Below, one piece after another: positions 1 to 10,808 of a DNA stretch of 64,000 bases (position 1 is the first letter of the stretch; every line of letters starts with the position of its first letter). Made by a program: the position numbers and the translations under genes. The stretch is from Lantana camara. Taxonomy: Eukaryota; Streptophyta; Magnoliopsida; Lamiales; Verbenaceae. The stretch covers positions 29,105,501 to 29,169,500 of the forward strand of contig CM074855.1 of the NCBI GenBank assembly GCA_037501455.1, given 5' to 3'. Under the pieces are notes generated by a model that searched no databases, was not told the DNA's origin, and saw only the letters and a list, made by a program, of their open reading frames with translations.

Positions 1-1
1 T

Positions 2-1147
2 CCGAAAGAGCATTGTAAGGCCATTACACTACGAAGTGGCACGACTTATAAGGAGCCTGCAATACCGGTAGAGACCGAAGTGAGAAAGGACACGGACACC
101 GTCGTGGAACATGAGGAACTAGTCGAGGCATCGAAGGAGGAGAAGGAAGTACAGACGAGTGAGCTTCCTTCCAAGTCAAAGACACCAGTGGCACCCAAGC
201 CGTATGTGCCACCACTTCCTTTCCCGCAGAGATTTCAAAAGCAAAGGTTGGAGAAACAATTCGAGAAGTTCTTGAATATCTTCAAGGAACTACACATTAA
301 CATCCCCTTTGCCGAGGCCCTAGCTCAGATGCCCACTTACGTCAAATTCTTGAAGGAGATCCTCTCCAACAAGAGAAAATTGGAGGATTATGCCACGATT
401 GCACTTACTGAAGAGTGCAGCGCCATTCTACAACATAAGCTTCCACCAAAGCTTAAGGATCCAGGGAGTTTTTCAATTCCTTGCACAATTGGTCATATGT
501 CCTTTAATAAAGCTTTATGTGATCTTGGTGCTAGTGTGAGTCTAATGCCATTGTCTGTTTGCAGGAAACTTGGACTGAATTCATTAAAGCCAACTACCGT
601 TTCTCTACAGCTAGCGGATCGATCAGTCAAGTACCCCACGGGAATCCTGGAAAATGTTCTAGTCAGAGTTGGGAAGTTCTACCTGCCGGTAGACTTCATA
701 GTTTTGGAAATGGAAGAAGATCAAAACATGCCGCTCATCTTAGGGAGGCCTTTCCTAGCCACAGCAGGAGCCTTAATTGATGTAAAGAGTGGCATTTTAA
801 CTCTTCGTGTGGGGGATGAACAGGTGGAGTTTAATCTGTTCAAAGCAATGAAAGGACCGGTGATCGAAGAACAATGCAATATGGTGGAAATCAGAGCACA
901 GACACCGATGTCCATAAGCAACGAGGACCCTCTCGAACTCTGTCTAAGAGGACTCACTGACCACATTGATGGGGAAGACATATTAGAAGAATTGGCTGCC
1001 TACGCAAAGGCACTCGAAGCCACCCCGTACGTACCATTCCGAAAGAGGTTTGTATATGAAGAGTTGGGTACAGGTAAGCCCACTCTTCGTCCTTCTATTG
1101 AGACAGCTCCCAAGTTAGAACTGAAACCCCTCCCCGCTCATTTGTGA
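2..1147 (+). CDS. gag C-terminus and aspartic protease (partial)
   Basis: The frame is open from base 2 and enters from the left edge; no ATG start lies in the window. Near its beginning it reads AITLRSG, a motif conserved at the end of Athila/Tat gag. The retropepsin-like domain follows, with active-site segment LCDLGASVSLMPLSV at about 515-560 (DLGAS in place of the usual D-T/S-G) and LILGRPFLATAGA at about 735-775. The protein would process the polyprotein inside the virus-like particle. The frame ends at a TGA (1145-1147), and pol continues in exactly the same frame, so the stop divides one polyprotein. It may be a nonsense mutation (CGA to TGA, a CpG transition, would explain it) or, less likely, a read-through site. 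Confidence 0.9.
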   Translation, partial: PKEHCKAITLRSGTTYKEPAIPVETEVRKDTDTVVEHEELVEASKEEKEVQTSELPSKSKTPVAPKPYVPPLPFPQRFQKQRLEKQFEKFLNIFKELHINIPFAEALAQMPTYVKFLKEILSNKRKLEDYATIALTEECSAILQHKLPPKLKDPGSFSIPCTIGHMSFNKALCDLGASVSLMPLSVCRKLGLNSLKPTTVSLQLADRSVKYPTGILENVLVRVGKFYLPVDFIVLEMEEDQNMPLILGRPFLATAGALIDVKSGILTLRVGDEQVEFNLFKAMKGPVIEEQCNMVEIRAQTPMSISNEDPLELCLRGLTDHIDGEDILEELAAYAKALEATPYVPFRKRFVYEELGTGKPTLRPSIETAPKLELKPLPAHL

Positions 1148-4018
1148 TATGCTTATTTGGGTGAATCTGAAACACTGCCTGTTATAGTTGCCTCTGATTT
1201 AACTGATTCACAGCATGATGCCTTGTTGAGGGTTTTGAGAGAACACAAACGAGCGATAGGTTGGACTATTTCTGACATTAAGGGGATTAGCCCATCCATT
1301 TGCATGCATAAAATTCTTATGGAAGATAACCATAAACCCTCTGTAGAGCATCAGCGTAGATTGAACCCAAACATGAAAGAGGTAGTTAGGGCTGAGGTAC
1401 TGAAACTGTTAGATGCCGGGATAATTTACCCTATCTCGGATAGCAAGTGGGTTAGCCCTGTACAGGTAGTGCCCAAGAAAGGGGGGATGACTGTAATTAA
1501 AAATGAAAAGAATGAGTTAATACCAACTAGGACAGTCACGGGTTGGAGAGTCTGTATAGATTATAGAAAGTTGAACAATGTCACTCGTAAAGATCACTTT
1601 CCACTTCCCTTTATTGATCAGATGTTAGAGAGGTTAGCCGGGCATTCTTATTACTGTTTTCTGGATGGGTATTTAGGGTATAACCAAATTGCTATAGCTC
1701 CAGAGGATCAGGAAAAATGTACGTTTACCTGCCCTTATGGTACTTTTGCGTATAGGCGTATGCCTTTTGGGTTGTGTAATGCCCCGGCTACCTTTCAACG
1801 ATGCATGATGGCCATTTTCTCTGACTTTATAGAACGCACAATGGAAATTTTTATGGATGACTTTTCTGTGTTTGGTTCTTCTTTCGATTCTTGCTTGCAC
1901 AATCTTGCTCAAGTTTTGCAGCGATGTGAAGAAACTAACCTTGTGCTAAATTGGGAAAAGTGCCATTTCATGGTGAAGGAAGGAATAGTGTTGGGTCACA
2001 AAGTTTCGGAGAAAGGCATTGAGGTGGACAAGGCCAAAATCGATGTGATGGCAAAATTGCCTCCACCCACCAATATCAAGGGAGTGAGAAGTTTCCTTGG
2101 TCATGCCGGGTTCTATCGCCGGTTCATCAAGGACTTTTCAAAAATTACCTTACCTTTATGCAAGTTACTACAAAAAGATACTGAATTCGTGTTTAATGAT
2201 GATTGCTTACTTGCATTTGATAGGTTGAAGAAGGAGCTTACCTCGGCACCAATTATGGTTGCACCGGATTGGACTATACCGTTCGAGCTAATGTGCGATG
2301 CGAGCGATTTGGCCATTGGAGCAGTTCTTGGCCAACGAAGGGAGAAACGTTTACACGTTATCGCATATTCTAGCAAAACTTTAAATGATGCACAATTAAA
2401 TTATGCTACTACTGAGAAGGAATTATTAGCTATTGTGCATGCTTTTGACAAGTTTCGGTCTTACTTGATAGGTTCGAAGACAATCGTCTACACGGACCAC
2501 GCAGCAATCAAGTATCTCCTTTCGAAGAAGGATTCAAAGCCCCATTTGATTAGATGGATTCTATTGCTTCAGGAGTTCGATCTTGAAATTCGTGACAAGA
2601 AGGGGACGGAGAACTTAGTTGCAGATCACTTGTCAAGATTAGAGGTTGGGGACAAGGAGGATGAGTACGAGGAGGAGCTTACTGAGAATTTCCCAGATGA
2701 GGAGTTGTTTGCAGCCGATGCAATAGTTCCTTGGTACGCAGATATCATGAATCACATGGTTTGCAAAGCTCTACCACCAGGCATGAATTTCCATCAAAAA
2801 CAGAGATTCTTATCCGAAGTGAAACGTTATTATTGGGAAGAGCCATATGTATATAAGCATTGTTCAGATGGTCTAGTACGGAGATGTGTCCCGGAGGTTG
2901 AGGCTGATGAAGTGCTTGAGAGATGTCATGCAAGCTTATATGGAGGGCACTCTAGTGGTCGAAAGACAGCAGCCAAGGTTTTACAGTCTGGGTTTTGGTG
3001 GCCAACACTGTTTAAGGATGCTTACAAATTTGCCAAGGAATGTGATACTTGTCAGAGATCCGGGAACATTAGTAAAAGAGATGAGATGCCCATGAAGTAT
3101 ATCTTGGAAGTTGAGTTGTTTGATGTTTGGGGGATCGATTTCATGGGACCTTTCCCACCGTCGAATGGGAATCAGTATATCTTGGTGGCGGTGGATTATG
3201 TATCCAAGTGGGCCGAAGCAGTGGCAACTCCGACCAATGACTCGAAGGTGGTGATTAAGTTTTTGCAAAAGAACATTTTCAATAGGTTCGGAGTTCCACG
3301 GGCTTTAATTAGTGATAGAGGTACGCATTTTTGCAACAAGCCCTTGGAAGCTCTGCTGAAGAAATACGGGGTCCAGCATCGGGTAACTACTGCATATCAC
3401 CCCCAAGCAAGTGGGCAAGCGGAGGTCACGAATAGAGAGTTGAAGTGGATTTTGGAGAAGGTGGTGAACCCCTCTAGGAAAGATTGGTCCTCGAAGTTGG
3501 ATGACGCGTTATGGGCCTACAGGACCGCGTTCAAGACACCTATAGGAACTTCTTCGTATCAGTTGGTTTATGGTAAAGCATGTCACCTCCCCGTCGAGAT
3601 CGAGTATAAGTCGTATTGGGCCATTAAGGCTATAAATTTTGATCTCACAAGAGCCGGAGAAAAAAGGATACTTGACCTGCAAGAGTTGGAGGAATTAAGG
3701 TTAGAAGCGTACGAAAATGCCCGGATTTATAAGGAGAGAACGAAGAAGTGGCATGATAAGCATATTCGGGTCAAGGAGTTTGTCGAGGGTCAACTGGTGT
3801 TGTTGTACAATTCTAGATTGAAGCTTTTCCCCGGGAAACTTAAGTCAAGGTGGTCCGGTCCGTTCAGAGTAGTAAAAGTCTTGGTGAATGGAGCGGTGGA
3901 GATAGGCAATGAAGGCTCACCATCCTTTGTGGTGAATGGACAAAGACTCAAGCCATATCTTGCCGGAGATCGAATTGGCGAACACGTCTCGTGCGTGTTA
4001 ACAGCTCCAGCACCTTAG
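1148..4018 (+). CDS. pol: reverse transcriptase, RNase H and integrase
   Basis: This is one open frame of about 955 codons, in phase with the upstream gag-protease frame. Reverse transcriptase covers roughly the first third: [24 protein letters not shown], then the catalytic segment [10 protein letters not shown] near 1845-1875. RNase H follows with [20 protein letters not shown] and [11 protein letters not shown]. Integrase has a His/Cys zinc region ending ECDTCQRSG near 3040-3060, then catalytic D (WGIDFMGP), D ([10 protein letters not shown]) and E ([12 protein letters not shown]). The C-terminus has the GPFRV segment typical of Ty3 integrases. All catalytic residues are present. Expression would need passage through the TGA at 1145. 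The stop codon TAG ends at 4018. Confidence 0.94.
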   Translation, partial: YAYLGESETLPVIVASDLTDSQHDALLRVLREHKRAIGWTISDIKGISPSICMHKILMEDNHKPSVEHQRRLNPNMKEVVRAEVLKLLDAGIIYPISDSKWVSPVQVVPKKGGMTVIKNEKNELIPTRTVTGWRVCIDYRKLNNVTRKDHFPLPFIDQMLERLAGHSYYCFLDGYLGYNQIAIAPEDQEKCTFTCPYGTFAYRRMPFGLCNAPATFQRCMMAIFSDFIERTMEIFMDDFSVFGSSFDSCLHNLAQVLQRCEETNLVLNWEKCHFMVKEGIVLGHKVSEKGIEVDKAKIDVMAKLPPPTNIKGVRSFLGHAGFYRRFIKDFSKITLPLCKLLQKDTEFVFNDDCLLAFDRLKKELTSAPIMVAPDWTIPFELMCDASDLAIGAVLGQRREKRLHVIAYSSKTLNDAQLNYATTEKELLAIVHAFDKFRSYLIGSKTIVYTDHAAIKYLLSKKDSKPHLIRWILLLQEFDLEIRDKKGTENLVADHLSRLEVGDKEDEYEEELTENFPDEELFAADAIVPWYADIMNHMVCKALPPGMNFHQKQRFLSEVKRYYWEEPYVYKHCSDGLVRRCVPEVEADEVLERCHASLYGGHSSGRKTAAKVLQSGFWWPTLFKDAYKFAKECDTCQRSGNISKRDEMPMKYILEVELFDVWGIDFMGPFPPSNGNQYILVAVDYVSKWAEAVATPTNDSKVVIKFLQKNIFNRFGVPRALISDRGTHFCNKPLEALLKKYGVQHRVTTAYHPQASGQAEVTNRELKWILEKVVNPSRKDWSSKLDDALWAYRTAFKTPIGTSSYQLVYGKACHLPVEIEYKSYWAIKAINFDLTRAGEKRILDLQELEELRLEAYENARIYKERTKKWHDKHIRVKEFVEGQLVLLYNSRLKLFPGKLKSRWSGPFRVVKVLVNGAVEIGNEGSPSFVVNGQRLKPYLAGDRIGEHVSCVLTAPAP

Positions 4019-4229
4019 CCCGGAGTCATGAAGTCAAGCTAACGACTATAACTTAGAACTATTTTTCTTTCCTTTGTCGTTTTTCTTTTCTTTCGTGTTA
4101 GGTAGTTAAGCTTGTGATTGATGATCTCTTTTGTCTCGTGTTCAGGTATTTTGGTTCGAATAGAGTGGACGGATTATGAAGTGAATGGATGATTTTGAGC
4201 TAATAGGTGCGGAATTTTGAGCAAAAGTC

Positions 4230-4242
4230 CAAGTTTGGGGGA
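4230..4242 (+). promoter_or_regulatory. internal polypurine-tract-like motif
   Basis: AAGTTTGGGGGAG occurs directly before the first internal palindrome. It is the same motif that stands immediately upstream of the 3' LTR. It could prime extra plus-strand synthesis or be a relic of an internal duplication of the PPT-U3 boundary. Confidence 0.6.
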
Positions 4243-4440
4243 GACACGGGCGTGTCGCCCATATGGAGATATCCATGACACCCCCGTGTCTAGGTACAGT
4301 GCTGCCAGCGAGAGGAGACACGGGCGTGTCGAGGCCCCTAAGGAAAAATCGACACCCCCGTGTCAGAGTACAGAAATCGCCAGGTAAGGGATGACACGCC
4401 CGTGTCATCCATACAGCATAATAAACGACACGGGCGTGTC
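4243..4440. repeat. internal array of six GACACGNNCGTGTC-type palindromes
   Basis: Six 14-bp copies start at 4243, 4277, 4317, 4351, 4393 and 4427. Arms are GACAC/GTGTC; the central four bases are GGGC, CCCC or GCCC. Copies at 4277 and 4351 are followed within a few bases by GTACAG, as are several copies in the LTR of the same element. The array lies between pol and the ORF-1-type gene, upstream of a putative 5' untranslated leader and intron. No protein-coding function is apparent. Confidence 0.92.
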
Positions 4441-4640
4441 GTGTCTGTTCGGCCGAGATAAAACGGGGGGTCCTCACTCTCTCATACTCTTTTAACACAA
4501 GCACTTCCCCTTATTTTCTCTTCTCCATCTTTCTTCTTCCCCATTCACACACGGTATACACACCTCCACCATTACTTTTAGTTCATACTCCGGCAAGACA
4601 CACACACCCACATTGCACCACACCATCCTAAATCAATCGG

Positions 4641-5198
4641 GTAAGTCTTCTCTTCTCTTGGGTGCTTTAATTTCTTGGATTTAAGTGAGAAGGGTTAGAC
4701 CCTAGTTCTATGAAGCATGCTATGGTGTATACTCTTTGACATTCTTGACTCTATTTCCAGTTTTGGCATGATTGGAATTAGGAATTGGCATAAAATTGCA
4801 AATGTTTGGCCTTTTAGAAGATAAACCCTAATTTCTTATTGAAGCATGTTGGATATAATCTATTGAATTCTTGCTCCTTTGTCGAGTTTTGCACATGCTA
4901 GAGTTAGGTGTTTGCAATGTATTGGAAAATTTGGCCCTTGCTCTTACACATTGTCATGAATTTTGCAAATTTTGGAGAATTGTTGTGGGTGGTTATTTAC
5001 ACGTTTGTGGGTGAAATTGAGGCACTATGATCTTTAAACGAATTTGGTAATATAGAGGGCTAAGTCTAGGTATCGGGAGAAGTCATGCTTTATTTGATGA
5101 AATCCTAGACTTCTTATTGGTGCTTACAAGATGTTCGATAAAATGCCCCATTGAACTTGAATTGATTTTGTTGTTGATATGGGGGTATTTTTGTGCAG
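4641..5198 (+). other. probable intron in the leader of the Athila ORF-1 gene
   Basis: GTAAGTC at 4641 is a strong donor and TTTTTGTGCAG ending at 5198 is a good acceptor. The ATG of the ORF-1-type gene is 5 bases beyond, at 5204. The interval is T-rich without a long frame. Spliced subgenomic expression of the extra ORF is known for Athila-like elements; the exact sites here are inferred. Confidence 0.65.
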
Positions 5199-5203
5199 GA
5201 ATT

Positions 5204-6445
5204 ATGGGACGCAACAAGAGACCCGCCCCTCTGCAACTCACCTCCTCGTCCGGCCCAACCGGCCGCCAACCACGGGATTCCGTGAATGTCACATTGGAAG
5301 GGCTTGGGAACCCTTATAACAGGAATACCACGCGCAACATCATGCCCACCAAGTTCCCGCATCTCGCCACACTTCGGAGATTAGGAGTTTGGGAAGAGAT
5401 TGAGGTTTTGTTCAACAATATAGGGTGGAGGACGTTCATGATGGTTCCGGCTAATACATATCCGGAATTGACAACCGCATTCTTCACCACCATGACTTGG
5501 GACCAAGTCAACACCAAGCTCAATTTCACATTAGATGGAGAGGATACCGAATCATTGAATCTAGATGAGATTCGGGATGCCTTAGGGTTTCCTATGTGCG
5601 AGATGACAACGTTGCCAAATTGGTCTACTGAGGACAGGGAGGCGGTGTGGCGGTCTTTCCCTCTCAAAGCTGGTGCCCCGGCCTACAACCCGCGTAATAC
5701 TAAGGCCACATGGCTTGATAGCTTAGTCTGGCGAATGGTGCATAGACTCCTAGCTATGGGAATATGTGCTAGGCATGAGAGTGATGGCAATATAAACGGA
5801 TTTGAGTTGGCCATCATGTATTTCATGAAGGAGGGGGTGCAGTTTGATGCCACAACGGAATTCATGTACAAGCTCAAGGAGGTGGCAGGCAGGGCGTCGG
5901 GAACTATAGGCCATGGAGCCTATGTGACGAAGCTTGCCAAAGAGGTAGGATGGCTTGAAGAGGATACGGAGCCCTTATCCAACTTTCCCTATGTTGAAGA
6001 GCAGACGTTCATCAAGATGGACCTATTCATCCGATGGTCTGCCGGGAGCCTAAAGGACAGGGTTTTACCCTGGTATCCGGAAAGGGAAAGGAACCGGTTT
6101 GAGCGAATGTACAGGTGGGGTGTGGCCAAATATGATGACCTCACTCTTGATCAGCAAAGGAGGCTTGCTCAGATACCGGATCGGGAGGAAGGCGGGCGAG
6201 GAGCACAGATGCCAATGGTCCAAGACGACGAGGAGGAAATCCCCGCTTACATGCGGGATTATATGGCATCCCAGAATGCGCGGATGGACAGCTTTGTAGA
6301 GCATGTGGACTCCCGGCTTGATGCCTTGCAGCTCCACATTGATGGTCAGTTCGAGAATCTCCACGCATACCTCGCCAAACAATTTGGAGGCGCCGGAGCG
6401 AGTAGCTCAAGCCAGCCGCCACATTACCCGCCGCCTTTTCCTTGA
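5204..6445 (+). CDS. ATHILA ORF-1 family protein
   Basis: The frame of 413 codons starts at ATG 5204, just after the inferred splice acceptor; an open stretch upstream to 5117 lies inside the intron, so this start is preferred. Recognisable segments are MPTKFPHLATLRRLGVWEEI, MVPANTYPELTTAFFTTM and LNLDEIRDALGF, typical of the ATHILA ORF-1 family (sometimes called env-like by position). The C-terminus has an acidic stretch and a short heptad-like segment (MDSFVEHVDSRLDALQLHID), then a Ser/Pro-rich tail. No signal peptide or transmembrane helix is evident, so position alone does not make it an envelope. Function is unknown. The frame is undamaged. Confidence 0.88.
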   Translation: MGRNKRPAPLQLTSSSGPTGRQPRDSVNVTLEGLGNPYNRNTTRNIMPTKFPHLATLRRLGVWEEIEVLFNNIGWRTFMMVPANTYPELTTAFFTTMTWDQVNTKLNFTLDGEDTESLNLDEIRDALGFPMCEMTTLPNWSTEDREAVWRSFPLKAGAPAYNPRNTKATWLDSLVWRMVHRLLAMGICARHESDGNINGFELAIMYFMKEGVQFDATTEFMYKLKEVAGRASGTIGHGAYVTKLAKEVGWLEEDTEPLSNFPYVEEQTFIKMDLFIRWSAGSLKDRVLPWYPERERNRFERMYRWGVAKYDDLTLDQQRRLAQIPDREEGGRGAQMPMVQDDEEEIPAYMRDYMASQNARMDSFVEHVDSRLDALQLHIDGQFENLHAYLAKQFGGAGASSSSQPPHYPPPFP

Positions 6446-8008
6446 GTGATTTCTTTTCTAGTCTTTCATTTTCTTTGCCTTGGTCTGTATGATGATATAA
6501 TTCACCACACTAACCTAACTAATTGCACTGTGCTAATTATTCTTATGGTTATTTGAGATACTTGACGACAGGGCCTTCTTGTTAATTGCATGTTGATTAT
6601 CATTTGCTATGCTTAGCTTATGATCCGTGTTTTAGTCGTTTAAGTGCAGGTTAGGGTTGATGAATAGCTTGTTGCCGGGTTCTTCGCAGTATTGAGGGAG
6701 TTTTCTTTTTGCCTTCTTTCCTTTTTCTTTTATGCATGGGGACATTGCATGATTTAAGTTTGGGGGAGAGGGGCAAAAAGTTTTGGATTGTATTGCTACT
6801 ATTTTGCATAGGAAGATGCGTTGGGGGATTGACTACTTGAATTTGTGATATCTTTGAGCATGAAAAGATGATTGCTGAAAATAAGCCAAAATTTTTAATT
6901 TTTCGATGAGGTTTGATTGTTGGAATTTTGCCAAAGTGAGTTAGGCTAGTTGAATGCATGAAGTTAGGTGTGAGTATTGATACTTTGGAATGATGGGATA
7001 TCCTTATTTTTGTGCACATTGGAACAAGGTCATGTACTTAGGTTAGGATATTGAGTTAGTAATTCTTGAATAATACTGAGAAGTGGATTAGGAGGCATTT
7101 TAGTCCTATTGAAGCGAAATTTTGAATTGACGAAGAGTTAGGGAGATGACTTAGGCATTCATGTCGGAGGTAGCCTCGCTATTGAGCCATTTGTACTAAA
7201 GAACGAAATCCTATTGACCCCGCTTAGCCTAAGTGTTGTGCCATTAATTTTTGTAGCCGCATTATAAGCCACAGGCACAGCACCATAAACCTACCCTTGA
7301 GTCACACTTTGCTCACTCGTTTGAATCGATTGAAGATGTTGCTAAATTCCTGATGAGAAACCAAGAGAAGAAATAAGAGATAATCTTAGATGCTGAAAGA
7401 AAAGAAGAATTTAAAAGGAAGTAGTAAAAGAACGAGTTGTGTAAGCAACAAGTGGACAAAGAAGAAAAAAAATATATATACTTTTGAGAAGAGCATTGAG
7501 AAGATTTGAAACAGAAGAAAATTTTAGACTGTCTGTGACAAACTTAGACAAGTCTAAGTTTGGGGGAGTTTAATGGGAAAAGACAAAGATGGCGACCAAG
7601 GAGATTTGAATGGGTGAGCTAGGTGTGTTGAGTCACTACTATACTAAAAATTCCATAACCTTAACCCCGAGCCCACATTACAAGCCTCGAAAGACCTTCC
7701 GATCCCTAATTCTGGGTAAATTCCATTAGTGGAGGTAGGTGCGAAGAATGTTTTCCGAAGTCTATCATTGGTACTTAGGAAGGAATCATTAGTTTGGTGT
7801 TCTGACCATTGTACATTCTCTTGTTCGAATTCACACACTACACGAGGATATTTGATTTATACCATTGTGTTGATTCTTGTGCCTGATTGAAATGTGTTTG
7901 ATAGGCTAGACTTGTTTTAGTGAAATTCTGAAAATTGCCCCATTGAGAGATTAATTTTGAGGTTGGTTTGATGTAATTTTCTCGATTGCTCGAGGACGAA
8001 CAATATTT
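6446..8008 (+). other. Athila 3' noncoding region
   Basis: This stretch is non-coding and belongs to the element. It contains two extra polypurine-like motifs, AAGTTTGGGGGAG at 6756 and 7556, besides the one adjoining the LTR. No RNA gene or further repeat was seen. Confidence 0.8.
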
Positions 8009-8023
8009 AAGTTTGGGGGAGTT
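8009..8023 (+). promoter_or_regulatory. polypurine tract of the Athila element
   Basis: AAGTTTGGGGGAGTT lies directly 5' of the LTR start TGATGTATCGG. A purine-rich tract here primes plus-strand DNA synthesis in LTR retrotransposons. Confidence 0.88.
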
Positions 8024-8198
8024 TGATGTATCGGTTTATTGCATGGATTTGTAGGGTAATTTTAGTTCAATTCTAGCAGTTTCAAGAACTTATAACGTGA
8101 TTTATGCTCCCTATTAGGTACCTTTCACCTTGGAGTCGAAAAGATGAAGTAGAAGCAAAACCATGCAATAAAGGGTGAAAAAACGAGAAATTCTAGGG

Positions 8199-8482
8199 GA
8201 CACGCCCGTGTCCCCATGGAAGAGCAAACTGAGACACGCCCATGTCTCAGTACAGAAGTGACCCTCGGATTTCAGGAGGTGACACGCCCGTGTCACCAAT
8301 GTAGAGTAATTTGTTGCACGGCCGTGACTTGGTACAGAGAGGCCTGGAGATTTTGCACGCCCGTGTCATCAAGAAGAACAGGTCTTGACACCCCCGTGTC
8401 AAGTAAGAAAAGCGCGGATACGTTTTTATACGTGACACGGGCGTGTCACAATTTTAGACATGAGCTTTGCACGCCCGTGTCA
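8199..8482. repeat. LTR array of GACACGNNCGTGTC-type palindromes
   Basis: Eight copies or variants: 8199, 8233, 8281, about 8314 (CACGGCCGTG), about 8354 (GCACGCCCGTGTC), 8387, 8434 and 8468. The copies near 8233 and 8314 are followed by GTACAG. Spacing is about 30-50 bp. The array ends about 25 bp before a TATA-like box, so it occupies the place of an upstream promoter or enhancer. Confidence 0.92.
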
Positions 8483-8508
8483 CGGGGCGGTTTAGGATTT
8501 GGAACTTC

Positions 8509-8516
8509 TATTTAAA
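8509..8516 (+). promoter_or_regulatory. TATA-like box in the Athila LTR
   Basis: TATTTAAA lies immediately downstream of the palindrome array and is the best core-promoter candidate in the LTR. No transcription start can be read from sequence alone. Confidence 0.45.
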
Positions 8517-10808
8517 CGCGGATTTGAGGCGGAATAAGGGAGCTTTTGGACTACGTTTTTCCCAGAAGTTCAAGAACACTTGGAGAAGGAAGAAACACGA
8601 AGACATAGAGTTCAAGAGTCATTCCAAGCACAAGACTTTATCAATTTGGTTTTATTTACTGCTTTCCGATCAAACTAATTCCTCAAGTTTTGTTTTTTTT
8701 AATTCTAGCATAATTAGTTAGTCGCTTTAGATTCGTTTTTGGATGATTAGGTTAGAACTCAAAGTTATTAATTCCGTTTTGATGTTTATGTTAGACATGA
8801 GTATTTTGAATGCAATTCTTTTGATTCTAATGAGTTTTAATTCAAATATGAGGAACTAATCTCCTAGGGTTAGGGGGTAAGGATTATGCATCTAAGGTGT
8901 TTGAATTAATGCTCGAGTCAATTTGTGTGATTCTTTGTTAGGAAAACGGTATTGAGTAAGCTGGGAATGGATTGGCCATCCATGAACATATTGTAAATTA
9001 TCCGATAATCGAGAGATTGAGGATAATTGAGAGTGTTTCCAAAACTTAGACTTTTTGGGCTTAAAGAAATTTAACCCTAATTTCTACAACACGTATTTAG
9101 AATTCTATGCCAAGCCGCTAGGTTTTAAATACACTAATCTTGCTTTATTCGATTAATTTGGTTACTAAGTGATTGTGAGAACAACATTTGGCTTAATTAA
9201 TTAGACATCTAGCCTTCGAAAGAAGCTAGGTATAACATCGCGATTAGGTTGAAGAATCATACATCCGTACTTGAGTATTGATTTGATCACAAAAGAGCAT
9301 ATGATTTACTTCCCGACCTGTTTTAATTAAGTGGTTAAATCTTGTTTTTAGTTGTTAGTTCGTGTTATTGGTTATTTATTGCGTGAGTTTAATTTCGTCA
9401 TAGTAGTATAGTACAACAATTTCAGTCTCATCCGGTCTTTAGATTAGAAATAGTCATAGAAGTGGTTGTTGAGTTCCCTTCCCTGTGGATACGATACCTT
9501 AAGTGTTGCAATCGGATTTAGAACTTACACTTGGGTTCAAGATTTGTCTATCAGATACATAACAAAATGCAACATATGCATGAGACTCGAGCTATCCTCA
9601 AGTAAGACGACTAGACCACTTGCCGCCTAGCTCAAGACTCCAAAAAAAGTACTTGCAACTCAAAAGAAGAGGGAAAAAAAAAAAGAACAACAATGAGGGT
9701 TAGTCCTAATGACTAGTGAGGGGGCTAACACACACCCATATACGTATAGAGCAAAGCACTTAACAAAACAAGAGGTAATCCATGAACCGATAATGGTTTG
9801 TACAATTTAAAACGTTACCCGTGGTACTAAATATATATACTTAAAAGAAGTTAAGGGCTGGAGGCCAAATCAACTAATTTTCGGTATTTAAGAATCCACT
9901 CTCGTTCCATAGATTCAAGACATGATAAGAACTCGGCGAGTACGAGTTATCTCCAAGCTTCTCAAGACAAGACAAGACAAAAACCAAAATAAGAACAAAT
10001 CCAACCAAGCTCCAAGCGGAAAAGAGAGACTCGTTCCCTCAATTCCCAAGTCAAGTACATGCTGAGACGGGGGCTAATTACTCCTACCCACTCCTTTGAC
10101 GGTGGTTCAAGAGAACACACTTTTCCCTCGACCTCCCGAGGTTGGGTGAATCCTCTCAAATGGAAATATGCACAGGCGGTGTGTCCGGCAACCCCACGGC
10201 CATCCCGGAGTCTTCTTACCCATATTCCCGAGGCCCAAACAAGTCAAGAACAAGATCAAGTACAAGTAGTTTATCTTTCAAGACCATTTCTCACTACAAG
10301 TTCAAAAGTATCAAAAGCTTTTCAAAAACAAAACAAGCCTGTGTACATATAAAAGCGTTTTCAAAGTCTTTCACAAGCGGGATAAACCCTCAAAATATAT
10401 ATCACACACGTATCTATCATATAGTATACATAATTCGCATGCGGGCTCCAAAACACATAGGGTTTTAGGTCGAGATATCTAAAAGAAACAAAACCTCACC
10501 TTATAAACAAAGCCGGAATAAAAGAGAGCAAACAATGACTAAGGGGCAACCTCGTCATCCACGGGAGGGTCCACTAAACAAAATAAACAACAAAAGACAC
10601 ACTTAGACTCAATATGAACCAATTAGACGCTTGGTAATTGCTTCTGAATGTAAATGATGTATATGAAATGAAATGAGGTAGCATGTTGAGCATACAAGTT
10701 CAAGGTTCATATACGCTATCGAAATCATCCCATAAGATCAAAACATATTCCATAGCACATAGTATAACAAGTTAACAACACATACAAGTCATAAACGGGG
10801 TGAGAAAA

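Larger units (their letters stand above)
1..9553 (+). mobile_element. Athila-type Ty3/gypsy retrotransposon, 5' part outside window
   Basis: The order seen is gag end, protease, RT, RNase H, integrase, long spacer, ATHILA ORF-1 type gene, polypurine tract and 3' LTR. The extra gene between pol and the 3' LTR is the hallmark of the Athila lineage. The 5' LTR, primer binding site and most of gag lie left of position 1. The LTR ends at 9553; the next five bases (GATAC) would be the target duplication, but the other copy is outside the window. The element is inserted in an older chromovirus-type LTR that resumes at 9554. Coding regions are largely open, with one in-frame stop between protease and pol, so it is a fairly young copy. 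Confidence 0.93.
8024..9553 (+). repeat. 3' LTR of the Athila element
   Basis: It begins TGATGTATCGG after the polypurine tract and ends TTGTCTATCA, about 1530 bp. It holds a palindrome array (8199-8482) and a TATA-like box just after it. The 3' boundary is inferred from the CA end, because no second LTR is in the window; an end about 11 bases further right is possible. Confidence 0.82.

Noticed and set aside
5117..5203. Upstream extension of the ATHILA ORF-1 frame to 5117
   Set aside because: It lies inside the inferred intron and is hydrophobic by chance; the ATG at 5204 directly follows a good splice acceptor.
8199..8482. CRISPR-like look of spaced repeats
   Set aside because: Repeat length (14 bp), variable repeat centres and irregular spacing do not fit CRISPR, and the setting is a plant retrotransposon LTR.
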